Origin: Thalassotalea sp. G2M2-11
GTDB lineage: Bacteria; Pseudomonadota; Gammaproteobacteria; Enterobacterales; Alteromonadaceae
Length of the DNA: 64,000 bases
Reading direction: 5' to 3'
NCBI RefSeq assembly: GCF_017168195.1
Contig: NZ_JADNYL010000001.1
Span: forward strand, 124,001-188,000
The translations under genes and the position numbers were made by a program. Positions 9,524 to 19,760 of the stretch are shown here, piece by piece. Position 1 is the stretch's first letter, and the number at the start of each line of letters is the position of its first letter. The notes below the pieces were generated by a model. It did not search any database. It saw only the letters and a program-made list of their open reading frames with translations, and had not been told where the DNA came from.

Positions 9524-10846
9524 TTGAAAAATTCTCTTCATTACCAATTATTCGTTATTGCGTTGCCGATGATTTTATCGAATATCACCGTGCCGCTATT
9601 AGGCTTAGTGGATACGGCGGTAATAGGACATCTTGAGCATGCTTATTATTTGGGCGCGAGTACAGTTGGTGCAACAGTAATTGCTTCCATTACTTGGCTG
9701 TGTGGTTTTTTAAGAATGTCTACTACGGGGCTAGCAGCACAGGCCTATGGAGAGCAGAATAGCCAACTTGGGCTAACGGTACTTATTCGTGGCATATTGG
9801 TCGCTTTGTTGATCAGCTTGGTGGTTTTACTGTGTCAAAGCCTATTTATCCCATTTGCGATTGCGCTTTCTGGTGGCTCAGCGCAGGTACAGTTATATGC
9901 CACTCAATATGCCGAAATACGTGTGTGGGGGCTACCTGCCGCGTTATCAAATCTGGTGTTAATCGGCTGGTTATTAGGTAATCATCATGCCAAAGCGGTG
10001 ATGTGGCTATTAATTATGACTAATCTGATCAATTTAGTATTGGATATACTTTTTGTCGTGTATTTAGACTGGCAAGTCGCCGGCGTGGCAATGGCAACGC
10101 TAATCGCAGAATATAGTTGCTTATTTATAGGGCTTGTTATTGTCAGCAATAAGTTATCGCTGAAGGTAAAAAACTTCTATGGCCAGTTAACACATTCGTT
10201 AATCAATAAAGTGGTATTGATTGATTACTTTAAATTGAATCGGGATATTTTGATCCGCACGTTATCATTGCAGCTTTGCTTTATTTTTATCACCTTCCAA
10301 GGTGCTAGGCTTGGTGATCATGTGGTTGCCGCTAATGCGATTTTAATGAATTTCTTACTATTTATCTCTTTTGGTCTTGATGGTATTGCTAATGCCGCTG
10401 AAGTGATGGTGGGTAAAGCAAAAGGGGCACAAAATTATCGTCGTATTAAACAAGTGGTTACCATTAGCTTATGGTGGAGCTTTGCCTTCGCGTCACTGTA
10501 TAGCTTATTATTTTTATTTGCTGGGCAATCCATCATTATGCTTATCTCTGATATCACTTCAGTGATTGAATATGCTGAACAATTCTTGATATGGATAGTT
10601 ATTTTGCCGTTGGTGGCCTGTTGGAGCTATTTATTTGATGGTATTTATATTGGTTTAACTGAAGCGCGGATTATGCGAAACAGCATGTTGGCATCCACTT
10701 TTTTATGTTTTTTTCCTGTTTGGTGGAGCCTCCAGTCTTTAGGTAATCATGCGTTATGGTTAGCCTTTACTGTATTTATGTTGGCACGTGGTATTACTCT
10801 GGCATGGCATTATCGAACTCACTTGGCAGGTAAAGCGATTTACTAG
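9524..10846 (+). CDS. MATE-family efflux transporter, DinF-like
   Basis: Twelve-helix Na+ or H+ coupled multidrug antiporter. The opening ALPMILSNITVPLLGLVDTA is a close match to the DinF branch, and the length (about 440 residues) is normal. I chose the TTG at 9524 because AAGAGG at 9507-9512 sits 11 bp upstream; a GTG at 9512 in the same frame is an alternative but overlaps that ribosome site. There is no lexA neighbour, so SOS control is not implied. The gene stands alone. Confidence 0.88.
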   Translation: MKNSLHYQLFVIALPMILSNITVPLLGLVDTAVIGHLEHAYYLGASTVGATVIASITWLCGFLRMSTTGLAAQAYGEQNSQLGLTVLIRGILVALLISLVVLLCQSLFIPFAIALSGGSAQVQLYATQYAEIRVWGLPAALSNLVLIGWLLGNHHAKAVMWLLIMTNLINLVLDILFVVYLDWQVAGVAMATLIAEYSCLFIGLVIVSNKLSLKVKNFYGQLTHSLINKVVLIDYFKLNRDILIRTLSLQLCFIFITFQGARLGDHVVAANAILMNFLLFISFGLDGIANAAEVMVGKAKGAQNYRRIKQVVTISLWWSFAFASLYSLLFLFAGQSIIMLISDITSVIEYAEQFLIWIVILPLVACWSYLFDGIYIGLTEARIMRNSMLASTFLCFFPVWWSLQSLGNHALWLAFTVFMLARGITLAWHYRTHLAGKAIY

Positions 10847-10965
10847 TTGGATACGGGAGCGTCAGTTAGGTAAACAGAGCTTAGGTGTTTCTGTGTGTTT
10901 TATAGTTATATAAGGTCGGAGACTATGTTCAGTTTTCATTAAAGCCTGGTATGATTTTGTGATGG

Positions 10966-11004
10966 CCATAAAAAAACCAAGCAATATCGCTTGGTTTTTT
11001 ATGG
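10966..11004. terminator. Strong bidirectional intrinsic terminator between the MATE gene and nfuA
   Basis: The stem AAAAAACCAAGC / GCTTGGTTTTTT, extended by CCAT/ATGG, has a 6-base loop (AATATC). It gives a T run on either strand, serving the convergent nfuA and the upstream transporter gene. Confidence 0.9.
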
Positions 11005-11017
11005 TGGATCGATTGTC

Positions 11018-11596
11018 TTAGTAGTAAGAGTGTTCGCCTCGTTGATGTTCTGTCATATCGCGAACACCTTTAATTTCATCACCCATGATGTCAATTAATT
11101 GCTTTTCGATACCATCTTTTACCGTAACGTCTATTTGACTACAACCATTACAACCACCGCCAAATTGTAATACAGCATAACCATCGTCGGTAATTTCCAT
11201 TAGGGTACATTCACCGCCATGGCCAGCCAATTGAGGGTTCACTTCAGCTTTTAAAAAATAATCCACTCGATCAAATAACGGCGCATCGTCTGCAACTTTG
11301 CGAAGTTTCGCATTAGGTGCTTTTAAGGTCAGTTGAGAACCCATCTGATCTGTGGTGAAGTCGATTTCAGCGTCTTCTAAAAATGGTTTGCTATCTGCAT
11401 CAATATAAGCAGAGAAATGCTCATAAGGGATTTCTAAATCTTCAGGTTCTACTGCGTCAGCAGGACAATATGATACACCACATTCCGCATTTACCGTACC
11501 TGGATTAACAACGAATACACGGATGCTTGTACCTTCGGCTTGTTGAGACAGCAGCTTAACGAAATGGGCTTGTGCAGATTCTGAAATTGTGATCAT
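11018..11596 (-). CDS. nfuA: Fe/S biogenesis protein NfuA
   Basis: Carrier that receives a 4Fe-4S cluster and passes it to apo-enzymes, especially under oxidative or iron stress. The 192-residue protein has the two expected domains: an N-terminal A-type-like domain (1-100) and a C-terminal Nfu domain with C149-NG-C152 in GGGCNGCSQ. Length matches E. coli NfuA. In E. coli nfuA adjoins gntX and bioH; here both are nearby but separated by an M14 peptidase gene. Confidence 0.97.
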   Translation of the reverse strand: MITISESAQAHFVKLLSQQAEGTSIRVFVVNPGTVNAECGVSYCPADAVEPEDLEIPYEHFSAYIDADSKPFLEDAEIDFTTDQMGSQLTLKAPNAKLRKVADDAPLFDRVDYFLKAEVNPQLAGHGGECTLMEITDDGYAVLQFGGGCNGCSQIDVTVKDGIEKQLIDIMGDEIKGVRDMTEHQRGEHSYY

Positions 11597-11862
11597 ATTG
11601 GACTTTCACTCTTAACGACAGTTAATTGATGGTTTACTTGATACCTGACTAATTTAGTCAAGTATGTACATTTTACTCTCCTTCAATCAGATTCGCTAGT
11701 GATCCGGCAATAAATTTATCTACTTGGTGGGGTTATTACGAAAAAAGAGAAAGAAAAGAGGTAAAATACACGGTTTCATGGGGCGAAATACTAGCTGATA
11801 ACGTTAGAGTTTGCTATTTTGACCGCCATATTTAAGTATCTATTTATAGACTAGGATTATTT

Positions 11863-14409
11863 ATGTTTTATCGATTGATGGTAGCTTTTCTTACCATAGT
11901 TGTTATTCAATGTGCAGCACAGGCTGCTAATGTTGAGCAGTATCTCCCAGCCAAGCAGAACTATGAGAAAAGCATCACTAAGCCTGAACAAGTATTAGGT
12001 TTTGGTATTGGTGAACGTCATATCCGTCATGATCAGTTAGTGCGCTATATGGAGCAATTGTCACAAGAGTCTGATCGGGTGCAGCTAACACAAATGGGCT
12101 ATACCAAAGAAATGCGTCAGCAGCTGTTAGTGACTATTTCAGCGCCACAAAACTTAGCTCGTTTACCGCAATTGTTAGCACAAGACTCTGATGGTAAGAA
12201 TTCTGCGGATCCTTTAGTCGTCTGGCTTGGATATTCTGTGCATGGCGATGAAATTACGGGTAGTAACGCCGCGTTAGTTGTGGCGTATTACTTGGCAGCA
12301 AGTATGGATAAAACTGTAGAACAGATATTATCTGACACTGTAATTGTGCTTGAGCCGAGTATTAACCCTGATGGTATGGATCGTTTTACTCAATGGGTGA
12401 ATATGCACCGAGGAACTACACCTAATGCGGATCCTAATCATATAGAACATCATCAGGGTTGGCGCAGTGGCCGTACTAATCATTTTGGTTTTGATTTAAA
12501 CCGTGATTGGTTATTGTTGTCGCAGCAAGAAAGTCAAAATCGCATTGAGTATTTTCATCAGTACCAGCCGCATGTGGTTGGCGATTTTCATGAGATGGGG
12601 GCAAATAGTAGCTATTTTTTCCAGCCGGGTATTCCTACTCGCACTCATCCATTAACACCTAAAGCCAATACCCAATTAACGCAATTGTTAGCTACTTTTC
12701 ACAGTGCCGCATTAGATAAAGACAATCGTTTGTATTACAGTCAAGAAAATTTTGACGATTTTTATTACGGCAAGGGTTCTACTTACCCAGATATTAATGG
12801 TGGTGTTGGTGTGTTATTTGAGCAGGCCAGTAGTCGTGGTTTACAGCAAGAAAGTATTAATGGTTTGTTGACCTTTGAATATGGCGTACAAAATCATGTT
12901 TATACCTCGTTATCTACCATAACCGGGGCTTGGCAGAACAAAGATAAATTTAAACAATATCGTAGAACTTTTTATCAAGAAGCGTTAAAGCAAGCGAAAG
13001 ATGAAAAATATACCGGCTATTTAATCAGTGAAAAGCATGATCAGTACCGTTTAACTAATTTTTTAACTAAATTACAGCAGCATCGCATTAAGGTATATCC
13101 ACTTATCGAAGATCTACGTTTAGATGGTAAGTTGTATTCAAAAGCGCATAGTTATTACATCCCGTTAGCTCAGCGTCAATACCGCGTATTGCAAGCCTTG
13201 TTTAATCAAGGCACAAATTTTCAGGATAATACTTTTTATGATGTTTCAGGCTGGACCTTGCCCCTTGCCATGGATATTAACTTTAAACGAGTTAAACGTA
13301 CTTGGGGCATGGAGATTGCCAAAATGCCTTGGCAACCGATCCAAGATCGTACAATTGCTGCAATCAATCCTCAGGCTTATGCTTATGCGTTTGAATGGCA
13401 TGATGCATTAGCCCCTAAAATGTTGTATCAATTATTGTCACAAGGCATTAAAGCGAAAGTGGCAACAAAAAGTTTTGCTTCTGTGATTGATGGACAAAGC
13501 AAAACGTTTACCACTGGCACCATAGTGATCCCTGCGGGTATTCAGCATCAAACAGCATGGCGTGAATTAGTTGAGCAGTACGCACAAGAGAATCATCTCA
13601 ATATATTCAGCATTAACACGGGGTTGACGATTCAAGGCGTTGATCTTGGCTCCCGCTCTTTGCGTAATGTTGAACCGATAAAAGTATTGTTGATCGGCGG
13701 TAAAGGCAGTTCCCAGTATGAAGCGGCAGAGGTTTTACATTATTTAGATGATACCCTTAATATCCCCGTCACTGTGGTGGAACAACTGCGTTTAGCAAAC
13801 ATTGATTTATCAACATACAGCCACATTGTGATGGTAGATGGCCGCAATCAGCATGTGAAAAAGTCTGAAATAGAAAAAATCAAACAATGGGTGAAGCAAG
13901 GTGGCGTTATTTTTGGCCAAAAACGGGCTGCACGTTGGTTAGTCAGTCAAGGAATATTAAAAGCTAAAATTGTTAGTGACGAGAGCTTAGATAGCTTGTT
14001 TGCAACCGATGATTTAGCTTATCAGGATAAAGAACGGTTATCGGCGAGAAAGCGTATTGCTGGCGCAATTTTTGAGACTCACTTAGATTTAAGTCATCCG
14101 CTTAGCTTTGGCTTTACCGATCAACAGTTACCGTTATTCAGGAATAGTACCTTGATCTTTGACGGTAAAGATCAACCTTTTACTACGGTAGCCGAATATA
14201 CCGCCAAGCCGCTAATGAGTGGCTATGCCGATCGCAACTTGGTCAATCGTATTGCCCATAATCCGGCCGTGATTGCCCATGATTTCGGTAAAGGGCGTGT
14301 GATCGCTACCACAGATAATTTGAGTTTTAGAGGCTATTGGCTAGGAAGTGCCAAATTGCTTGCTAATAGCTTGTTTTTTGCTAAAGCCTTTAGCGCTTCA
14401 GCAAAATAA
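11863..14409 (+). CDS. Secreted M14-family zinc carboxypeptidase
   Basis: An 848-residue exported metallopeptidase. The signal peptide ends near AAQA (residue 21). The zinc site fits H127-xx-E130 in SVHGDEITGSN and H243 in GDFHEMG. Between them, NPDGMDRF and DLNRDW are typical of M14 substrate-binding regions, and LFEQAS supplies the likely catalytic glutamate. The long C-terminal half (about 400-848) has a glutamine-amidotransferase-like feel (VLLIGGKGSSQYEA, WVKQGGVIFGQ), as in other large M14 peptidases of marine bacteria. It probably scavenges peptides. Single gene. Confidence 0.9.
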   Translation: MFYRLMVAFLTIVVIQCAAQAANVEQYLPAKQNYEKSITKPEQVLGFGIGERHIRHDQLVRYMEQLSQESDRVQLTQMGYTKEMRQQLLVTISAPQNLARLPQLLAQDSDGKNSADPLVVWLGYSVHGDEITGSNAALVVAYYLAASMDKTVEQILSDTVIVLEPSINPDGMDRFTQWVNMHRGTTPNADPNHIEHHQGWRSGRTNHFGFDLNRDWLLLSQQESQNRIEYFHQYQPHVVGDFHEMGANSSYFFQPGIPTRTHPLTPKANTQLTQLLATFHSAALDKDNRLYYSQENFDDFYYGKGSTYPDINGGVGVLFEQASSRGLQQESINGLLTFEYGVQNHVYTSLSTITGAWQNKDKFKQYRRTFYQEALKQAKDEKYTGYLISEKHDQYRLTNFLTKLQQHRIKVYPLIEDLRLDGKLYSKAHSYYIPLAQRQYRVLQALFNQGTNFQDNTFYDVSGWTLPLAMDINFKRVKRTWGMEIAKMPWQPIQDRTIAAINPQAYAYAFEWHDALAPKMLYQLLSQGIKAKVATKSFASVIDGQSKTFTTGTIVIPAGIQHQTAWRELVEQYAQENHLNIFSINTGLTIQGVDLGSRSLRNVEPIKVLLIGGKGSSQYEAAEVLHYLDDTLNIPVTVVEQLRLANIDLSTYSHIVMVDGRNQHVKKSEIEKIKQWVKQGGVIFGQKRAARWLVSQGILKAKIVSDESLDSLFATDDLAYQDKERLSARKRIAGAIFETHLDLSHPLSFGFTDQQLPLFRNSTLIFDGKDQPFTTVAEYTAKPLMSGYADRNLVNRIAHNPAVIAHDFGKGRVIATTDNLSFRGYWLGSAKLLANSLFFAKAFSASAK

Positions 14410-14410
14410 A

Positions 14411-15160
14411 CTAGCGAGGAAGGGTTAAGGCAAGGCATATAGCTGTAACACTTGTTACATTTTGTTTTTTCAGTTGCTGAGCGATAACGTTAATGGTTGT
14501 GCCCGTTGTTACAATATCATCGAGCAAAAGTATATGAGACTTTGCGGGTAATATATGTTCAGCGACTGAAAATGCATTGTTTAAATTTTTGCGTCGCGCT
14601 CTACCACTTTGTCCTACTTGGCTCGCGGTAAGTTTATGCCGAATGAGCGCCCGCGGCAGATAGGGAATACTGCTATATTTTGCGAATGCTCGTGCAATTA
14701 AATGCGCTTGATTGTATCCCCTGTTTTGCCAATGTTTAATGTGTGTTGGTACCGAAAGCAATTGGTATTGTTGGTGATTAGTTGATGTTTGTTGCCACAA
14801 TTCACTCAGCAAGAAACCGAGTAAGTCAGCTAGTTCAAAGCGATTATGAAATTTTAACTGTTTTAGCCACCCATTTATCGGCCAAGTGTAAGGCGCGAAT
14901 GCCAGTAAATGATCGAAATGGCGCCGCGGAAATAATTTGTTGGTTGCCGGCCAGTTGAGTAAATCCTCCTGACACATTGCCAGATCAAATGCTGGTAAAT
15001 CAGCCAAGCAATACTTACATAGCAGTGGGTGAACAAGGGTGTGCCCTTGGCATAGTTCACAACAGCTTAACGCTAATTTTGATTGCTGAATGAGAGAGTG
15101 AATTTTACTTAAATGATCTTCTTTAAGATGAAGGTTTCGAATATCAGGCAATTCCATTTG
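14411..15160 (-). CDS. gntX: ComF/GntX-family phosphoribosyltransferase-like protein
   Basis: ComF-family protein, implicated in DNA uptake and utilisation in competent relatives. A zinc-finger-like N-terminus holds CCELCQG and CKYCLAD, and the C-terminal PRTase fold shows HILLLDDIVTTGTT (the PRPP loop) and NRGYNQA. I chose the ATG at 15160, which has AAGGA 9 bp upstream. An in-frame start at 15208 would overlap the bioH start. It is divergent from bioH, the same pairing as in E. coli (gntX/bioH). Confidence 0.88.
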   Translation of the reverse strand, partial: QMELPDIRNLHLKEDHLSKIHSLIQQSKLALSCCELCQGHTLVHPLLCKYCLADLPAFDLAMCQEDLLNWPATNKLFPRRHFDHLLAFAPYTWPINGWLKQLKFHNRFELADLLGFLLSELWQQTSTNHQQYQLLSVPTHIKHWQNRGYNQAHLIARAFAKYSSIPYLPRALIRHKLTASQVGQSGRARRKNLNNAFSVAEHILPAKSHILLLDDIVTTGTTINVIAQQLKKQNVTSVTAICLALTLPR

Positions 15161-15206
15161 TCTGTTCCTTTCTATAAACTGTCGCGCATCTAGCGTCTTA
15201 TATAGC

Positions 15207-15986
15207 ATGGCAGAAATGTTAAAAATATCGAGTGTCGGTGAAGGTATACCACTGGTTTTTATTCATGGTTGGGGATTAAATTCGGGGGTTTGGCAACCAA
15301 GCGTTGAGCAATTACAGCAAAAATTTCAGGTGATCACGGTTGATTTACCCGGTTTTGGTTTAAATGTTGAGGCCCAAGTAACGCCTTATACTATTGAGAC
15401 AATTGCCCAACAAATTGTGCAATCAGTCGATCAGCCAGCCGTGTATATTGGTTGGTCTTTAGGGGGATTGGTTGCTACACATATTGCGTATCATTATCCT
15501 AAAGTGACGAAAGGGTTAGTGACGATTGCCAGTACACCATATTTTGTTAAACATGAAAGTTGGCCTGGCATTGAAGCTAACGTATTGCAATTGTTTCATC
15601 GTCAATTGTCACAAAATATAGAAAAAACCATTGATAACTTTTTAAAAATCCAAGCGATGGGTAGCCCTCATATACGCCAGGATATTAAACAGGTACGGCA
15701 ATTGGTGATGCAATATCCAATGCCTACAGCGCAAACGCTTGACACCTCATTGCAGTTTTTAGAGCAAGTTGATCAACGAGAATTACTCGCTAGTATTCAG
15801 GTACCTTTTTTGAGGATGTATGGCAAGTTAGACGGCTTAGTACCAAAAGCGGTTATTCCTTTGATTGATCAGCTGTCACTATCAAGTGAGCACTATATCT
15901 TCAACCAAGCATCTCATGCTCCATTTATCAGTGATCTAGTCGAATTTGTTGAGCAGCTTACTGGTTGGCTTGAACGCCACATTTAG
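15207..15986 (+). CDS. bioH: Pimeloyl-ACP methyl ester carboxylesterase BioH
   Basis: Alpha/beta hydrolase that removes the methyl group from pimeloyl-ACP methyl ester, freeing pimeloyl-ACP for biotin synthesis. The 259-residue protein shows the whole triad: nucleophile S84 in GWSLGG, D209 in YGKLDGLVP and H237 in ASHAPF, with the oxyanion region HGWGLNSGVW. Length is normal. Its position opposite comF/gntX supports the assignment. Confidence 0.94.
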   Translation: MAEMLKISSVGEGIPLVFIHGWGLNSGVWQPSVEQLQQKFQVITVDLPGFGLNVEAQVTPYTIETIAQQIVQSVDQPAVYIGWSLGGLVATHIAYHYPKVTKGLVTIASTPYFVKHESWPGIEANVLQLFHRQLSQNIEKTIDNFLKIQAMGSPHIRQDIKQVRQLVMQYPMPTAQTLDTSLQFLEQVDQRELLASIQVPFLRMYGKLDGLVPKAVIPLIDQLSLSSEHYIFNQASHAPFISDLVEFVEQLTGWLERHI

Positions 15987-16113
15987 TGTGTAAGCGCTTT
16001 ACATTTTGCTTGTTTTGGTTAATAATTATACAGGTAACTTTGTGTCAATATCGTGGTATCAGCGTTGTCACCTACAGTGGCTAATGACATGCTGAGATAT
16101 TAAGGAGTACATA

Positions 16114-16410
16114 GTGGAGATTCAATCAGCCTTTAACGCTGGCGTTCAGGGGTTTCAAAAGGCAACTGAGACGGCCAATAATGCAGCGGCAAGTATTGTC
16201 GAATCTACTTCGTATCGACCTGAAGACTTTACGCTTGGTCAACAAGTTAATGATAATACTGTTGAGCAAAATAGCGCTTCCGGTAACTTATCAGACCTGA
16301 ATCAATCGATTGTTGAATTAAAGGTTGCTGAGTATCAAGCGAAAGCATCTGCTCAGGTTGTGAAATCTGCTGATGAAAACCTAGGCACCTTATTAGACGT
16401 TAGTGTATAA
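16114..16410 (+). CDS. Small protein of unknown function upstream of a SprA-like metalloprotease
   Basis: A 98-residue protein starting at GTG, with AAGGAG 6 bp upstream. It is low in charge and rich in Ala, Asn and Ser. The C-terminal part (about 63-93: LNQSIVELKVAEYQAKASAQ) resembles the C-terminal helix of flagellar rod proteins such as FlgC, but the rest does not, so I do not call it flagellar. It ends 3 bp before the metalloprotease gene and is probably co-expressed with it. Function unknown. Confidence 0.7.
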   Translation: MEIQSAFNAGVQGFQKATETANNAAASIVESTSYRPEDFTLGQQVNDNTVEQNSASGNLSDLNQSIVELKVAEYQAKASAQVVKSADENLGTLLDVSV

Positions 16411-16413
16411 GTT

Positions 16414-17382
16414 ATGAATATTACGCCGCAAGCACCCAACATTCCAATTCCTACCGTAGTTAACCCGGCTACGGATGCTTTACGTCGTGAAAATCATCAA
16501 AGAGAAGTGATCACCCAACCGGCTCCTACCCATCAATCAGCTGCTGAAAAAGGGGTAGCGTCAGAGCGAGAACGGGCAAAAACGCCGGCTCAGCAAAACC
16601 AACAAGTAAATTTTGCTGAAATACAAAAAAAGATTGATGAACAAAATAGCACGATAAATGATGAACAATCTTCAGGTAAACAAGAGGATCAGCAAGGTGC
16701 CCAGCAACAGCAAGCTGAACAAAGTGAAGGTGCTACAAACTCAAGGGCTGATGAAGCAATTGACGATGTTGCAATCCAGAAGGAAATTAAAGAGCTAGCT
16801 GCGAGAGATCGTGAAGTACGTGCTCATGAACAAGCACATGCTGCTACTGGTGGTGTCGCCACAGGGGCGCCATCGTTTAGTTTTGAAGTTGGCCCTGATG
16901 GTAAGAAGTATGCAGTTGAAGGGGAAGTGTCTGTTGATTTAAGCCCCGTTAGTGGCGATCCAAGAGCAACCATTACCAAAATGCAAAAAGTGTATAATGC
17001 TGCGTTAGCGCCTGCCAATCCTTCTATTCAAGATATGAGGGTAGCAAATTCAGCGGCACGTATTATTGCACAGGCGCAAGGTAAGTTACTTGATGAAGTA
17101 AATGCTAATAATACCACCGATAATGAACAAGAACGCCGTACCAATTTTGAACCTTCAACCAATACACCCAATCGAGACAGTTTTAGTGGCAACAATACCG
17201 ATAATGCTGTTGAAAATGATTTTGATCAATTAGTGAATAGTACACTTGAGTCTCAAGAGGCCATTGCGCCAAGCCGTAATCAAGCGATTGATGCTAGAGC
17301 CGGTAGAATTGAGAACTTTTACGCTGATATCAATCGTGCTTATGAACGCCCACCTAGTCACCAATTTGAATTAACAGCGTAA
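16414..17382 (+). CDS. SprA-related putative metalloprotease
   Basis: A 322-residue protein. Residues 40-115 are Gln-rich and probably disordered. A zinc-protease motif HExxH (H138-E-Q-A-H142) lies in VRAHEQAHAATGG, and the following FEVGPDGKKYAVEGEVSVD block is typical of the SprA-related (CJM1_0395-type) family. No signal peptide is visible. The substrate is unknown. It follows the 98-residue gene closely, and about 330 bp of non-coding DNA follows. Confidence 0.82.
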   Translation: MNITPQAPNIPIPTVVNPATDALRRENHQREVITQPAPTHQSAAEKGVASERERAKTPAQQNQQVNFAEIQKKIDEQNSTINDEQSSGKQEDQQGAQQQQAEQSEGATNSRADEAIDDVAIQKEIKELAARDREVRAHEQAHAATGGVATGAPSFSFEVGPDGKKYAVEGEVSVDLSPVSGDPRATITKMQKVYNAALAPANPSIQDMRVANSAARIIAQAQGKLLDEVNANNTTDNEQERRTNFEPSTNTPNRDSFSGNNTDNAVENDFDQLVNSTLESQEAIAPSRNQAIDARAGRIENFYADINRAYERPPSHQFELTA

Positions 17383-17715
17383 CTAACCTCAGCTTCGCAT
17401 AAGTCCTGCGTTTCTAGGCGCTATTTTTACAGACTTGTGCGTTATTTTTAAACGGAAAAACCAGCTACTCCAGCGTCAAAAAGCCTTTAATTCAGACAAA
17501 AATATCAAGCTAGAAATTGTTAAGTTTTTGTTTTATTAGACTTAGCACCATTACTTATACAAACCTGAGGTTAACTATTATTGCGGGTCTACTTGAGTGA
17601 GTTCATGCTTTAGGCTTGGTACTTTTTTGCTTAATTGTCGGGTAGTGATAGCTTGCTGGTAATCGAGTTGGCGTAGCGGACTACGCCAACCGTCTTAGAC
17701 ATGGTTTATCTAAGG
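17383..17715. other. Intergenic region with one perfect hairpin
   Basis: A 333-bp stretch between convergent genes. It holds no convincing ORF. Its one clear structure is a perfect 10-bp stem, GTTGGCGTAG / CTACGCCAAC with loop CGGA, at 17667-17690, just past the pyrE stop. It lacks a T tract. Confidence 0.6.
17667..17690 (-). terminator. Hairpin downstream of pyrE
   Basis: A perfect 10-bp GC-rich stem with a 4-base loop, 26 bp beyond the pyrE stop codon. With no U run it is either a weak or factor-aided terminator, or a small repeated palindrome of the REP kind. Confidence 0.45.
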
Positions 17716-18357
17716 TTAAATACCGTAATCTTGGCGATATTGTTTAATGCTGGCTAAACTCGTTGCCATATCAGGCTGTTCTTCAAGGTAAGTGATTAAA
17801 TCAGTTAAGGTCACGATTGAAATCACTTTTGTGGCAAAATCACGCTCAACTTCTTGAATGGCTGAAAGCTCACCTTTCCCTTTTTCTTGACGATCAAGGG
17901 CAATCAATACACCAGATAGTTCAGCGTTATTAGCTTTAATGATATCCATTGATTCTCGAATGGCTGTGCCCGCAGTGATAACATCGTCAACAAGCATTAC
18001 CTTACCTGCTAGCTCAGAGCCCACTAAGCTACCACCTTCACCATGAGTTTTTGCTTCTTTGCGATTAAAGCAATAAGGTACGTCAAGATCATGATGATCA
18101 GCTAATGCCACGGCGGTTGTTGTGGCAATTGGGATCCCTTTATAAGCAGGGCCAAACAGCAGATCGAACGGTATATTGGCATCGGCAAGTGCAGCGGCAT
18201 AAAAGCGACCTAATCGAGCGAGATCTCGACCGGTATTGAACAATCCTGCGTTAAAAAAGTAGGGGCTAGTGCGACCCGACTTTAAGGTAAACTCACCAAA
18301 TCTAAGTACTTGCTTTTCAAGCGCAAACTTAATAAATTCACGTTGGTAATCTTTCAT
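17716..18357 (-). CDS. pyrE: Orotate phosphoribosyltransferase
   Basis: Makes orotidine 5'-phosphate from orotate and PRPP in pyrimidine synthesis. The 213-residue protein has the E. coli length, the PRPP loop [13 protein letters not shown], and FKSG-type residues in [13 protein letters not shown] near the N-terminus. It lies 10 bp downstream of rph, reproducing the rph-pyrE operon of Enterobacteria. Confidence 0.98.
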   Translation of the reverse strand: MKDYQREFIKFALEKQVLRFGEFTLKSGRTSPYFFNAGLFNTGRDLARLGRFYAAALADANIPFDLLFGPAYKGIPIATTTAVALADHHDLDVPYCFNRKEAKTHGEGGSLVGSELAGKVMLVDDVITAGTAIRESMDIIKANNAELSGVLIALDRQEKGKGELSAIQEVERDFATKVISIVTLTDLITYLEEQPDMATSLASIKQYRQDYGI

Positions 18358-18367
18358 AGCGACTCCC

Positions 18368-19081
18368 TTAATTCAATGCTGATTGTTGAATATCAAACAA
18401 TTCGTTAATGGCATGCTTAGCTAATGTGAGCATTTCTTGCATTTCATCGAAACTAAAAGGCTCTTCTTCGGCAGTGCCTTGTACTTCAATTAACTTGCCA
18501 GTATCTGTCATGACCACATTCATGTCAGTGTCAGCGGCTGAATCTTCTGGATAATCTAAATCAGCAACGGCTTCACCTTGATATACGCCAACGGAAATTG
18601 CAGCAATCATGTGTTTTAACGGGTTGGTTTTAATAATGTCTTTAGCACGCATGTAATTCAGTGCGTCTACTAACGCGACACAAGCCCCGGTAATTGACGC
18701 GGTACGGGTACCACCATCTGCTTGAATGACATCACAATCAACACTGATGGTATTTTCACCTAACGCATGCAAATCAACAGCAGCTCTAAGTGAGCGTGCA
18801 ATTAAGCGAGAAATTTCTAAGGTACGGCCACTTTGTTTACCACTGGCCGCTTCTCTGCGCATACGCGTGTGGGTTGAACGTGGTAGCATGCCATATTCGG
18901 CAGTTACCCAGCCTTTGCCCTGACCTTTAAGAAAGCGAGGAACACCTTCTTCTACAGATGCTGTACAGATGACTTTAGTGTCTCCAAACTCAATCAATAC
19001 TGATCCTTCTGCATGAGATGTAAATTGACGAGTAATAGTTACGGGGCGAATTTGACCTAATGTTCTGCCACTTGGACGCAT
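18368..19081 (-). CDS. rph: Ribonuclease PH
   Basis: Phosphorolytic 3'-5' exoribonuclease that trims tRNA precursors and takes part in rRNA decay. The 237-residue protein is full length, unlike the frameshifted E. coli K-12 copy. Typical segments are MRPSGR at the start, [16 protein letters not shown], and [19 protein letters not shown]. It is first gene of rph-pyrE and divergent from the thioredoxin operon. Confidence 0.98.
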   Translation of the reverse strand: MRPSGRTLGQIRPVTITRQFTSHAEGSVLIEFGDTKVICTASVEEGVPRFLKGQGKGWVTAEYGMLPRSTHTRMRREAASGKQSGRTLEISRLIARSLRAAVDLHALGENTISVDCDVIQADGGTRTASITGACVALVDALNYMRAKDIIKTNPLKHMIAAISVGVYQGEAVADLDYPEDSAADTDMNVVMTDTGKLIEVQGTAEEEPFSFDEMQEMLTLAKHAINELFDIQQSALN

Positions 19082-19223
19082 GATTTGATCCTTATCGGTA
19101 AATTAATGTGCGCATTATAATCGGATATAGGCAATATTGACATAATGACGAATAAAGAATTTTGAAATATAGTAAATGGTTTTAAGGTCATCTTTAGCAA
19201 GTTCAAACAGATAGAGTTTTATA

Positions 19224-19760
19224 ATGAAATATATTGGTTATCTTTGGTTAGTTATGGCGTTGATGATTGTAAAAGTTGTTGGTGCCAGTGAAGTAACACT
19301 CGACCCAGAACTCCCCAGATACAGCCAAGTGTATGATGACCAAGCCGACCCGTTTAAAGACGCAAAAGCCGCTATTGCACTGGCAAAGGCAAGTAATCGT
19401 AATGTCTTGATTGAAATTGGCGGTAATTGGTGTGCCTGGTGTCATAAAATGGACGCGTTTTTAGCGAAAAATCCTGATGTGGCAGCATTACTTCATCAAC
19501 ACTATGTGTTACTTAAAGTTAACGTCAGTGACAGTAACGAAAACAAAGCATTTATGGAATCATTACCGCCTGTTTTAGGCTACCCTCATATGTATGTTGC
19601 AACAGCTAATGGCAAAATGATGTTATCAAAAGACACGGCCGAACTACTTGATAACAGTGAATATTCGGTCACTGCATGGACTGATTTTTTACAGCAGTGG
19701 CAAGTGAAAAATAATGCCCATCACCTTGCTCTATTGTCAGCAACTAAGGTTTCTGAATGA
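19224..19760 (+). CDS. Secreted thioredoxin-fold protein
   Basis: A 178-residue protein with a signal peptide (about 1-20), a DUF255/thioredoxin_7-like fold and the redox motif C70-AW-C73 in GGNWCAWCHKMD. It should act in the periplasm as a reductase or isomerase. Its stop overlaps the start of the next gene by 4 bp (ATGA), so it belongs to a three-gene operon with a dehydrogenase. It may help mature or export the Cys-containing GMC partner; that is inference. Confidence 0.85.
   Translation: MKYIGYLWLVMALMIVKVVGASEVTLDPELPRYSQVYDDQADPFKDAKAAIALAKASNRNVLIEIGGNWCAWCHKMDAFLAKNPDVAALLHQHYVLLKVNVSDSNENKAFMESLPPVLGYPHMYVATANGKMMLSKDTAELLDNSEYSVTAWTDFLQQWQVKNNAHHLALLSATKVSE

Noticed and set aside
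9436-9636. Short plus-strand open frame at the MATE gene start
   Set aside because: It overlaps the strongly supported transporter frame, and its own ribosome site and protein character are not convincing.
16114-16410. Flagellar rod protein FlgC
   Set aside because: Only a short C-terminal helix resembles it. There is no N-terminal rod motif and no flagellar gene nearby.
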